Shown one piece after another: positions 9,731 to 17,175 of a stretch of 64,000 nucleotides of DNA (positions are counted from its first letter, which is position 1; the number at the start of each line of letters is the position of its first letter). The stretch is from Marmoricola sp. (GTDB lineage Bacteria > Actinomycetota > Actinomycetes > Propionibacteriales > Nocardioidaceae): positions 1-64,000 of the forward strand of contig JAOPYE010000010.1 in assembly GCA_025964775.1 (NCBI GenBank), given 5' to 3'. Made by a program: the position numbers and the translations under genes. The notes under the pieces are model-generated. The model ran no database searches. It saw only the letters and a list, made by a program, of their open reading frames with translations, and was not told the origin of the DNA.

Positions 9731-10858
9731 ATGAAGATCTTCGACACCAGATGGAGGCCGCTCGCGGTCGCCGTCGCCACCCTGGCCGTTGTCGCCACCA
9801 CCGGGTTGGCTAGCACGGCTGGAGCAGCCGGACAGCAGCCGACCGGCAACCACCTCCAGGATCCCTACGCCCCCTCGACCGGGCACCCCTGGCGTCACGG
9901 CGCCGTCCCCACGGTCGACACGAACGCCAAGATGAAGGCGTGGCAGCACGCCAACTTCGCCGCCACCGGCCCGAAGACGCTCTCCTACGGCGGCGGGGTC
10001 GACGGTATCGGCGTCCAGAGCGGCCACTCGAAGGTCTACCTCGTCGTCTACGGCACCCAGTGGGGAACCCAGACCACGACCAACGGCATCAGCAGCTTCT
10101 CCGGCGATGCCAACCATGCCGCTGAGGCAGCCCAGAACATGTTCAAGGGCATCGGCACGAACAGCGAGTCGTGGTCGGCCGACCTTACCCAGTGGTGCGA
10201 CGGTCCCAACGTGACCGCGGGCGCCACCAGCTGCCCGGCCAACGCGGCCTTCATCCCCTACCAGGCCGGCGGTGTCCTGTCGGGTGTCTGGTACGACAAC
10301 TCGAAGGCCTCGCCGACGAGGGCGACCGCAGCACAGTTGGGACAGGAAGCAGTCGCAGCGGCGGGACACTTCGGCAACACGACGGCAGCCTCGAACCGGG
10401 ACGCCTACTACGTGGTTCTCTCGCCCCACGGCACGAACCCGGACAGCTACCAGGGTTCGTACTGCGCGTGGCACGACTGGAACGGTGACGTCGGCGTCTC
10501 TTCTCCGTACGGCGACATCGCCTTCAGCAACCAGCCGTACAACATGGACTCGGGCGCCGGATGCGGCGTCAACTTCGTGAACTCCGGAACAGCCGGCACC
10601 CTCGATGGCTGGACGATGACGCTCGGCCACGAGTGGCACGAGATGATGTCCGACCAGAACCCCGCAGGAGGCTGGACCAACCACACCGGCGGTACCTACA
10701 ACGGCCAGGAGAACTCCGACGAGTGCGCCTGGATCGCTGCCGGCCAGACCGGGGGCGCGGCCAACGTCTCGTTCGGCACGTTCGGCACGCACACGGAGCA
10801 GGCGTCGTGGTCCAACGACACCAACGGGTGCGCGATCTCGCACGCGATCCTGCACTGA
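9731..10858 (+). CDS. Secreted protein with HEWHE motif, paralogue 1 (possible peptidase-like)
   Basis: A 375-aa exported protein with a Sec/Tat-like signal (N-terminal KIFDTRWRPLA, hydrophobic AVATLAVVATTGLA, cleavage near TAGAAG). The mature part contains KVYLVVYGTQWG, YYVVLSPHGTNPDSY and, at residues 300-304, HEWHE inside LGHEWHEMMSDQNPAGGW, followed by NSDECAW. The His/Glu cluster suggests a metal site, but it is not a canonical HExxH, so peptidase activity is only a guess. Four Cys occur in the mature part, as in secreted proteins. I chose the ATG at 9731 for its GAAGGGA site and exact match to the paralogue. Very similar along its length to residues 1-375 of the next gene. Confidence 0.85.
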   Translation: MKIFDTRWRPLAVAVATLAVVATTGLASTAGAAGQQPTGNHLQDPYAPSTGHPWRHGAVPTVDTNAKMKAWQHANFAATGPKTLSYGGGVDGIGVQSGHSKVYLVVYGTQWGTQTTTNGISSFSGDANHAAEAAQNMFKGIGTNSESWSADLTQWCDGPNVTAGATSCPANAAFIPYQAGGVLSGVWYDNSKASPTRATAAQLGQEAVAAAGHFGNTTAASNRDAYYVVLSPHGTNPDSYQGSYCAWHDWNGDVGVSSPYGDIAFSNQPYNMDSGAGCGVNFVNSGTAGTLDGWTMTLGHEWHEMMSDQNPAGGWTNHTGGTYNGQENSDECAWIAAGQTGGAANVSFGTFGTHTEQASWSNDTNGCAISHAILH

Positions 10859-10885
10859 ACCTGTCTACACACGGGTGAACAGAGT

Positions 10886-10917
10886 GGCCCGGGTACGGCG
10901 ACCGCCGTACCCGGGCC
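10886..10917 (+). terminator. Terminator between the secreted paralogues
   Basis: A near-perfect inverted repeat with 15-nt arms (GGCCCGGGTACGGCG and its complement) begins 27 nt after the stop. It is GC-rich with a short CTT tail, typical of actinobacterial factor-independent terminators. Confidence 0.75.
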
Positions 10918-10992
10918 CTTCGCCGATGAGCCCTGCCCATATTTGGGTAAACCTGCACGAATGTGCACTGCACTTCTTTACGCTTGTCGCCG

Positions 10993-11008
10993 TGTGACTT
11001 GGATCACG
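10993..11008. promoter_or_regulatory. CRP-type site upstream of secreted paralogue 2
   Basis: TGTGACTTGGATCACG, again TGTGA-N6-TCAC. The spacer differs from copy 1 while the half-sites are identical, as expected if a CRP-family protein keeps the site under selection. It lies 83 bp before the ATG at 11092. Confidence 0.7.
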
Positions 11009-11010
11009 AT

Positions 11011-11091
11011 GATGATCCCGGCCGGTCCGATCGGGCGGCCTTCGCATGAGTCGGGCTGCCGGATCGGCGGCCCGGAAGGGAACGGCGCACG
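11011..11091 (+). promoter_or_regulatory. Structured 5' leader with two hairpins (copy 2)
   Basis: Hairpin A (11020-11040) has outer GGCCG/CGGCC pairing, one bulge and a GATC loop. Hairpin B (11053-11073) pairs GGGCTGCC with GGCGGCCC around GGATC. The layout and ribosome-binding site match the leader at 9650-9730, while base changes retain pairing. Confidence 0.5.
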
Positions 11092-12963
11092 ATGAAGATC
11101 TTCGAAACCCGATGGAGGCCCCTCGCAGCGGCCTTCGCCGGCCTGGCGGTCGTCGCGGCCACCGGCCTGGCAAGCACTGCCGGAGCTGCGGCTCACCAGT
11201 CGACCCCCCGGCATCCCCAGGACCCGTACGCCCCCACGACCGGGCACGCGTACCGGCACGGCGCCGTCCCGACCCAGGAGGTCAACAGCAAGATGAAGGC
11301 GTGGCAGCACGCCAACTTCGCCGCCACCGGCCCGAAGACGCTTTCCTACGGCGGCGGGGTCGACGGTATCGGCGTCCAGAGCGGCCACTCGAAGGTCTAC
11401 CTCGTCCTCTATGGCACCCAGTGGGGAACCCAGACCACGACCAACGGCATCAGCAGCTTCTCCGGTGACTCGGCGCACGTGGCCGAGGCGGCACAGAACA
11501 TGTTCAAGGGAATCGGCACGAACAGCGAGCTCTGGTCCGCCGACCTGACCCAGTGGTGCGACGGTCCCAACGTTGCCTCCGGCGCCACCAGCTGCCCGGC
11601 CAACGCGGCCTTCATCCCCTACCAGGCCGGCGGCGTCCTCTCCGGAGTCTGGTACGACAACTCCAAGGCTTCCCCGGGCACGGCCACCGCGGCCCAGCTC
11701 GGCCAGGAGGCCGTCGCGGCAGCCGCCCACTTCGGCAACACCACGGCCGCGTCCAACCGGGACGCCTACTACGTGGTCATGTCGCCCCACGGTACGAACC
11801 CGGACAGCTACCAGGGCCAGTACTGCGCGTGGCACGACTGGAACGGTGACGTCGGCGTCTCCAGCCCGTACGGCGACATCGCCTTCAGCAACCAGCCGTA
11901 CAACGTCGACTCGGGCGCCGGCTGCGGAGTCAACTTCGTGAACTCCGGAAGCGCCGGCACCACCGACGGCTACACCATGACGCTGGGTCACGAATGGCAC
12001 GAGATGATGTCCGACCAGAACCCCGCAGGAGGCTGGACTAACCACACCGGCGGCACCTACAACGGCCAGGAGAACTCCGACGAGTGCGCCTGGATCGCTC
12101 CGGGCCAGGCAGGCGGCGCGGCCAACATCTCGTTCGGTTCGTTCGGGACGTACGCCGAGCAGGCCTCGTGGTCCAACGACACCAACGCGTGCGCGATCTC
12201 GCACCCGATCGTGGGTGGTAGCACCGGCAACACGGTGACCGTCACCAACCCGGGTTCGCAGACCGGCACGGTCGGCACGGCCAAGAGCGTGCAGATCAGC
12301 GCGTCGGACTCGGCGTCGGGCCAGACCCTGACCTACTCCGCGACGGGCCTTCCCGCCGGGTTGAGCATCAACAGCTCGACGGGTCTGATCTCCGGTACGC
12401 CGACCACGGCCAGCACCGTCACCACCACGGTGACCGCCAAGGACACGACCAACGCCAGTGGCTCTGCCACCTTCAGCTGGACGATCTCACCGTCCGGTGG
12501 TGGCGGTGGGTGCTCGGGACAGAAGCTCGGCAACCCCGGCTTCGAGACCGGCACGGCAGCGCCGTGGGCGATGACCGCCGGCGTGCTCGACAGCTCGACC
12601 TCCGAGCCCGCCCACTCGGGCAGCTGGAAGGCCTGGCTCGACGGCTACGGCACGACGCACACCGACACCGTCACCCAGTCGGTGACGATCCCTGCCGGTT
12701 GCCACGCCACGCTGTCGTTCTACCTGCACATCGACTCGAGCGAGACGACCACCTCGGTCGCGTACGACAAGCTCACCGTCAAGGCAGGCTCGACCGTCCT
12801 GGCGACGTACTCGAACCTCAACAAGGCCGCCGGCTACACCCTGCGGTCCTTCGACGTCTCGGCCCTTGCCGGCCAGACGGTGACGATCAGCTTCAGCGGA
12901 AGCGAGGACTCGTCGCTGCAGACGTCGTTCGTCATCGACGACACGGCACTGAACCTGTCCTGA
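11092..12963 (+). CDS. Secreted HEWHE-motif protein, paralogue 2, with Ig-like and C-terminal sandwich domains
   Basis: A 623-aa exported protein. Residues 1-375 duplicate the preceding gene, including the signal peptide, HEWHE at 300-304 and NSDECAW. It then adds a putative-Ig (He_PIG-like) domain (about 380-465; TYSATGLPAGLSINSSTG, then ISGTP), a SGGGGG linker, and a C-terminal beta-sandwich (about 475-623; LGNPGFETGTAAPW with VIDDTALNLS), a carbohydrate- or surface-binding type fold. The added domains suggest substrate attachment. It ends in a 21-bp-stem terminator. Tandem duplication with later domain gain or loss is clear; the reaction is not. Confidence 0.88.
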   Translation: MKIFETRWRPLAAAFAGLAVVAATGLASTAGAAAHQSTPRHPQDPYAPTTGHAYRHGAVPTQEVNSKMKAWQHANFAATGPKTLSYGGGVDGIGVQSGHSKVYLVLYGTQWGTQTTTNGISSFSGDSAHVAEAAQNMFKGIGTNSELWSADLTQWCDGPNVASGATSCPANAAFIPYQAGGVLSGVWYDNSKASPGTATAAQLGQEAVAAAAHFGNTTAASNRDAYYVVMSPHGTNPDSYQGQYCAWHDWNGDVGVSSPYGDIAFSNQPYNVDSGAGCGVNFVNSGSAGTTDGYTMTLGHEWHEMMSDQNPAGGWTNHTGGTYNGQENSDECAWIAPGQAGGAANISFGSFGTYAEQASWSNDTNACAISHPIVGGSTGNTVTVTNPGSQTGTVGTAKSVQISASDSASGQTLTYSATGLPAGLSINSSTGLISGTPTTASTVTTTVTAKDTTNASGSATFSWTISPSGGGGGCSGQKLGNPGFETGTAAPWAMTAGVLDSSTSEPAHSGSWKAWLDGYGTTHTDTVTQSVTIPAGCHATLSFYLHIDSSETTTSVAYDKLTVKAGSTVLATYSNLNKAAGYTLRSFDVSALAGQTVTISFSGSEDSSLQTSFVIDDTALNLS

Positions 12964-12977
12964 CACAGCACTGACAA

Positions 12978-13021
12978 GCACCCTGCCCGGGTCCGGCGAT
13001 CGCCGGACCCGGGCAGGGTGC
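12978..13021. terminator. Strong terminator after paralogue 2
   Basis: A perfect 21-bp inverted repeat around a central AT, between the plus-strand stop (12963) and the stop of the minus-strand gene at 13041. It probably serves both convergent genes. Confidence 0.85.
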
Positions 13022-13040
13022 CGTCATGAGGTCGTGTCGA

Positions 13041-13625
13041 CTAGCTGACGGTGACGGTCACGGCGTTCGACGCAGCGCCCGAGGACGGGTCGAAGACCCT
13101 GAACTTGACGTTGCCGACGTGACTGGTCTCCACGTACGTCTCGAAGGTGCCGATCTGGACCTCGGTCTGCACCCCGAAGTCGACCCACTGACCGCCCTGG
13201 AGCTGCTGCACCAGCAACGAGATGGAGTCGTGGCCGGGCCAGTCGCCGGTGAGGTTGATCCGGTCCATCGTGTGGACCACCACCGGCGATGCGTTGAGGA
13301 ACAGTGCCGTCGAGCCGGGGGTCGCCGTCGGGTTGGTGGGACCGGCGCCGATGTACTGCGGGGTCGCCGAGGTGTCCGGACTCGAGGGGGTGTCGGTCGG
13401 TGACGGCGTCGGCGAGGGCAGCGCCGTGGTCGGGAGCGGGGTGACGGGCTCGATCGGCCCCACCCCGGACGACGCGGTGCTCACGTTGCCGAGGTCGAGC
13501 TTCTTGACCACGACCCAGGTGATCACGCCGATGGCGAGCCCGATCGCGACCGCGACGCCGACGACCTTCAGGACAGCAGTGAGGATCTCCTGCTGCCGGT
13601 CGTGGGAGGGGCCCGCGTCGTTCAC
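13041..13625 (-). CDS. Membrane-anchored protein with P/T/S-rich stalk
   Basis: Family not recognised. A short cytoplasmic N-terminus (about 20 residues) is followed by one membrane segment (VVGVAVAIGLAIGVITWVVV, about 21-40), an extracellular stalk rich in Pro, Thr and Ser (about 55-100), and a C-terminal beta-rich domain of about 90 residues ending in NAVTVTVS. That domain reads like an Ig-type or surface-layer module. It has no catalytic motif. It is convergent with the secreted paralogue, sharing its terminator, and upstream lies the SnoaL-like gene on the same strand. A cell-surface role is inference. Confidence 0.75.
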   Translation of the reverse strand: MNDAGPSHDRQQEILTAVLKVVGVAVAIGLAIGVITWVVVKKLDLGNVSTASSGVGPIEPVTPLPTTALPSPTPSPTDTPSSPDTSATPQYIGAGPTNPTATPGSTALFLNASPVVVHTMDRINLTGDWPGHDSISLLVQQLQGGQWVDFGVQTEVQIGTFETYVETSHVGNVKFRVFDPSSGAASNAVTVTVS

Positions 13626-13772
13626 GAGGCCAAGGATAGGGGCCCGGACCGGCCCTGCGGCAGCCCGCTCATGGGGAGGGTCACTCCGTTTGCGACCTGG
13701 GGTCAGCGCGGCCGGAGCGCGACGACCGGATCGACCCGCTCCGCCTAGGGCTGGTAGCGATCGGTTGCAGCC

Positions 13773-14210
13773 TCAGATCCCGAGCGCTTCGAACCCTCGG
13801 CGCCACAGGACGGTCTCGTGCAGCTTGCGAGAACGCCAGCCGGCGTCGGTGCGGGTGAAGGTGTGCCGGTAGATCCCGGTCACCTCGACCGGGAATTTCT
13901 GCTCGCCGAAGTCGAAGGTCATCGGGTTGTGGAAGTACGCGTTCGCACCGATCTCACCGTCCGGCAGGGACTCGTAGTCGATCTGGCCGATCATGTGCAC
14001 CCGGCTCGGCGCGACCGCGAGGTTCTCGATCAGCCACGGCTTGATCTCGGCGTACGTGGCCTCGATCCCGCCGGACTCGACGTAGTTGATGGCGGCGTCC
14101 GGGGTGAACACCCGGTCGAGGCGGTCCCACTCGGCCAGGTCGATCCCGAAGGTGTAGTGGGTGATCGCGTCGCGGATCTCAGTGCGGTCGAGGATGTCCT
14201 GCAGCTCCAC
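13773..14210 (-). CDS. SnoaL-like / NTF2-fold protein
   Basis: Small alpha+beta-barrel protein of 145 residues. The N-terminal helices include ELQDILDRTEIRDAITHYTFG and DLAEWDRLDRVFTPDAAI, and Asp and His pocket residues suit isomerase, dehydratase or hydrolase-like activity. Such proteins often sit in steroid or polyketide catabolic loci. It is divergent from the LLM-DUF1214-SDR-sulfotransferase operon, and the KstR-type palindrome at 14283-14300 in the shared gap could regulate both. Its substrate is unknown. Confidence 0.85.
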   Translation of the reverse strand: MELQDILDRTEIRDAITHYTFGIDLAEWDRLDRVFTPDAAINYVESGGIEATYAEIKPWLIENLAVAPSRVHMIGQIDYESLPDGEIGANAYFHNPMTFDFGEQKFPVEVTGIYRHTFTRTDAGWRSRKLHETVLWRRGFEALGI

Positions 14211-14282
14211 GGTGGTGCCTCCTGGCGATAGGTGCCTTCAGAAAAAACAAGGCTTCTGCTGCTGGATCACTCTAGCCATGAA

Positions 14283-14300
14283 ACTGGAACACGTTCTAGT
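14283..14300. promoter_or_regulatory. KstR-type operator
   Basis: ACTGGAACACGTTCTAGT is an imperfect palindrome (14 of 18 symmetrical), and its core fits TnnAACnnGTTnnA, the published KstR steroid-catabolism motif. It ends 8 bp before the LLM ATG. TAGTCT (14297-14302) could be a -10 for a leaderless message. Confidence 0.6.
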
Positions 14301-14308
14301 CTTGGCGG

Positions 14309-15187
14309 ATGCGATTCTCCTTTGCCGAAGGCATGACCAAGGCCGAGTACTACGCCCCGCTCGCGCAGGCCTGCGAGGCGGCCGGCTACACGTCGATGAC
14401 CATCGCCGACTCGCTGATCTACCCCAAGGAGTCGGACTCGAAGTACCCCTACACCGACACCGGCGACCGGGCGTTCCTCGACGGCAAGGAGTTCATCGAG
14501 ACGATGATCCTCTGCGCGCACCTGTTCGCCGTCACCGAGACGCTCCGCCTGACACCCTTCGTCCTCAAGCTGCCGATCCGGCCGCCGGTGCTCACCGCCA
14601 AGCAGGCCTCGTCGCTGGCGTACCTGTCCAACAACCGGCTCGGTCTCGGCGTCGGCATCTCCCCGTGGCCCGAGGACTTCGACGCCCTGGGTGTCGACTG
14701 GGCCAAGCGCGGCAAGCGCATGGATGAGTGCATGGACATCCTGCGTGGCCTCACGACCGGCGAGTACTTCGAGTACCACGGCGAGTTCTACGACATCTCC
14801 GCCCTCAAGCAGTGCCCCGGCGCGACCGAGAAGATCCCGCTCCTGGTGGGCGGGCACGCGGACGCAGCGCTGCGGCGCGCGGTTCTCAAGGGTGACGGCT
14901 GGATGCACGCCGGCGGCGACCCCGAGGAGCTCGACCGGTTGCTGGTCCGGCTCGCCGAGATCCGCAAGGAGGAGGGGGACACGCGCGACGACTTCGAGAT
15001 CCACGTGATCTCCTACGACGCCTACACCCTCGACGGCATCAAGCGCCTGGAGGACAAGGGCGTCACCGACGCGATCGTCGGCTTCCGGGTGCCGTACATC
15101 ATGGGCCCCGACACCGAGCCGCTGCAGACCAAGATCGACAACCTCAACCGGTACGCCGAAGACATCATCAGCAAGGTCAGCCTGTGA
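14309..15187 (+). CDS. LLM-class, probably F420-dependent oxidoreductase
   Basis: Luciferase-like TIM-barrel oxidoreductase of 292 residues. Family features are RFSFAEGMTKAEYYAPLAQACEAAGYTS (written here as two conserved blocks, RFSFAEG and AQACEAAGYTS), ASSLAYLSNNRLGLGVG, KRGKRMDECMDILRGL and IPLLVGG. In actinobacteria this group usually uses F420, an inference here because no F420 genes are in view. It is first in a four-gene operon; its stop overlaps the GTG of the DUF1214 gene (GTGA). A KstR-type palindrome is next to the start codon. A role in steroid, fatty acid or xenobiotic modification is plausible. Confidence 0.9.
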   Translation: MRFSFAEGMTKAEYYAPLAQACEAAGYTSMTIADSLIYPKESDSKYPYTDTGDRAFLDGKEFIETMILCAHLFAVTETLRLTPFVLKLPIRPPVLTAKQASSLAYLSNNRLGLGVGISPWPEDFDALGVDWAKRGKRMDECMDILRGLTTGEYFEYHGEFYDISALKQCPGATEKIPLLVGGHADAALRRAVLKGDGWMHAGGDPEELDRLLVRLAEIRKEEGDTRDDFEIHVISYDAYTLDGIKRLEDKGVTDAIVGFRVPYIMGPDTEPLQTKIDNLNRYAEDIISKVSL

Positions 15188-16335
15188 GTGCTGCCTACAC
15201 CCAGGCCTTCACCGACGCGGTCGCCGAAGCCGAGGCACTGATCAGGAACCCGCCGTTCCCGATCAGCGAGCAGGATCTCGCGGAGGGCCTCGACTACCTC
15301 GCCGGCAGCATCCGCTCGTCCCTGCAGATGGCGTTCGACTACGACCTGACCCACCCGGTGCTGATCAACCCGACCCATCAGTACGCGCGCCAGGGCCTCG
15401 ACAACCCGGACGCGATCTACTTCAACGCCTACCTCGACGAGGGTGCGACCTACGAGGTGTCGGGCGTGCGCGGCACCGCAGCCGACCTGTCGTTCCAGAT
15501 CATGGACGGCAACTACTCCGCCGACGGCGCCCCGACCACGGTGGCGGCGTTCGACGACCGTGAGTTGAACGTCACCGAGGATGGCAGCTTCTCCTGGACC
15601 TTCGGTCCGGAGCTCGGTCTGAAGAAGGGCGCCACCCTGATCGTCCGGGAGGTCTTCAACGACTGGAACACCGAGACCCGCGGCACCATCCGGATCCAGC
15701 GTCTCGACACCGCCGGTCAGCCCCGGCCTGCCTTCGAGGTCGAGAGGATCGCCAAGAAGTACGGCGTCGCCGCGAAGATGCTGGTCGGCAAGATCAACAC
15801 CTGGTTCGCGTTCCCGGAGTGGTTCACCTACAAGGAGCCGGTCAACACCCTCACGGTTCCGAAGTCGACGCCGGGTGGTCTTGCGTCGCAATTCTCCTCG
15901 CTGGGTCACTACGACCTCACCGACGACCAGGCACTGGTCGTCACGGTTCCGGTGGCCGACTGCGCCTACCAGGCCATCCAGATCGGGTCGCGCTGGTACG
16001 TCTCCACCGACTACGAGCACTACCAGACCTCGCTGACGGCGGCGCAGTCGCAGGCCGACCCGGACGGCACGTTCCGGTACGTGATCAGCCAGCGCAATCC
16101 CGGCATCGCCAACTGGCTCGACCTGACCAACCACCCGCAGGGCGTGATCATGCTCCGGTGGCAGCGGCTCTCCCGCGACCTCACCGAGCAGGACGGCCCG
16201 CACGTCGAACTCGTCGACTTCGCCGACGTACCGAAGCACCTGCCGTACTACGACACCAACCGGGTCTCACCCGAGCAGTACTCCACCCGAATCGCGGACC
16301 GCCAGGTCGGCATTGCCAGAAGGATGATCTCTTGA
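15184..16335 (+). CDS. DUF1214-domain protein
   Basis: A 383-residue protein with a C-terminal DUF1214-like region: Trp, Tyr and Gly-rich strands such as AIQIGSRWYVSTDYEHYQTSL, and YVISQRNPGIANWLDLTNHP. The N-terminal part contains a second beta-rich segment (TYEVSGVRGTAADLSFQIMDG). No signal peptide or membrane segment is visible. The biochemical role of this family is not established; it commonly neighbours steroid or lipid catabolic genes in actinobacteria. It starts with GTG overlapping the LLM stop and ends with TGA overlapping the TTG start of the SDR gene, so it is translated in a tightly coupled operon. Confidence 0.85.
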   Translation: MSAAYTQAFTDAVAEAEALIRNPPFPISEQDLAEGLDYLAGSIRSSLQMAFDYDLTHPVLINPTHQYARQGLDNPDAIYFNAYLDEGATYEVSGVRGTAADLSFQIMDGNYSADGAPTTVAAFDDRELNVTEDGSFSWTFGPELGLKKGATLIVREVFNDWNTETRGTIRIQRLDTAGQPRPAFEVERIAKKYGVAAKMLVGKINTWFAFPEWFTYKEPVNTLTVPKSTPGGLASQFSSLGHYDLTDDQALVVTVPVADCAYQAIQIGSRWYVSTDYEHYQTSLTAAQSQADPDGTFRYVISQRNPGIANWLDLTNHPQGVIMLRWQRLSRDLTEQDGPHVELVDFADVPKHLPYYDTNRVSPEQYSTRIADRQVGIARRMIS

Positions 16336-17174
16336 GCTCCGAACTTGGTCTTGCAGAAGCCCACGACACCTCGATCGAGGAGCGGTACCAGCCTGCCCAG
16401 GTGCTCGCCGGCAAGGTGATCGTCATCTCCGGGATCGGACCGGGACTCGGCCTGTCGCTCGCCGTCGAGGCCGCCAAGATGGGTGCGGACCTGGTGATCG
16501 CCAGCCGTACCGAGTCTCGCCTCGACGAGGTCGCAGCGATCATCGAGGGCCTTGGCCGCAAGGTCGTCAAGGTGGTCACCGATGTCACCGACGAGGACTC
16601 CCGCGTCAACCTGCGCGACAAGGCGCTGGAGGCGTTCGGCCGCGTCGACTGCGTGATCAACAACGCCTTCGCGATCCCGCCGATGGAGCCGATCACCCAG
16701 ATCAAGCCGTCCGCCCTGGCGAAGGTCAACGAGACCAACGTGTTCGCGCCGTTGCGGCTCTCCGCGCTCTTCGCCGACGCGCTGGCCGAGTCGAAGGGCT
16801 CGATCATCATGCTCAACTCCTGCGTCTCGTTCTCCAGCCAGCCCGAGTACGCCGGCTACAAGCTGTCGAAGGGTGCCCTCGAGCACCTGGCCTCCTCGCT
16901 GGCCACCGAGCTCGGACCGCGCGGCATCCGGGTCAACAGCGTCGCGCCGTCCTACATCTACGAGGACGTGAACCGCGGCTACTTCGACTTCCTCGCGGCT
17001 GTCGAGAACAAGACCCACGAGCAGGTGTACGCCGACAAGGCCGCACCGACCGACCTGAAGCGGCTGGCATCCTCCGAAGAGGTGGCGCGGGCGACGCTGT
17101 TCCTGGCCAGCGACCTGGCCTCCGCGGTCACCGGTCAGATGCTGACCGTTGACTGCGGCGAATTCCACGACTGA
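16332..17174 (+). CDS. Short-chain dehydrogenase/reductase
   Basis: NAD(P)-dependent oxidoreductase of 280 residues. The Rossmann glycine motif is a variant, GIGPGLGLSLA (usual TGxxxGxG). It is followed by the NNA-like motif VINNAF and the active-site series NSCVSF and YAGYKLSKG (YxxxK). The start is TTG, overlapping the upstream TGA as TTGA; a much longer in-frame reading upstream is only a shadow of the DUF1214 gene. It probably oxidises or reduces a hydroxyl or keto group on the shared substrate of the operon. Confidence 0.9.
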   Translation: MSSELGLAEAHDTSIEERYQPAQVLAGKVIVISGIGPGLGLSLAVEAAKMGADLVIASRTESRLDEVAAIIEGLGRKVVKVVTDVTDEDSRVNLRDKALEAFGRVDCVINNAFAIPPMEPITQIKPSALAKVNETNVFAPLRLSALFADALAESKGSIIMLNSCVSFSSQPEYAGYKLSKGALEHLASSLATELGPRGIRVNSVAPSYIYEDVNRGYFDFLAAVENKTHEQVYADKAAPTDLKRLASSEEVARATLFLASDLASAVTGQMLTVDCGEFHD

Positions 17175-17175
17175 C

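Noticed and set aside
10628-10642. HEWHE read as a canonical HExxH zinc peptidase site
   Set aside because: The spacing is wrong for HExxH; kept only as an open finding.
8816-12204. Two long minus-strand frames over the aldo/keto reductase and secreted genes
   Set aside because: They mirror each other only because the two secreted genes on the opposite strand are paralogues.
15819-16331. Longer N-terminus for the SDR gene at 16332
   Set aside because: This part is a shadow of the DUF1214 gene; the TTG at 16332 overlaps its stop in operon style and starts before the conserved Rossmann region.
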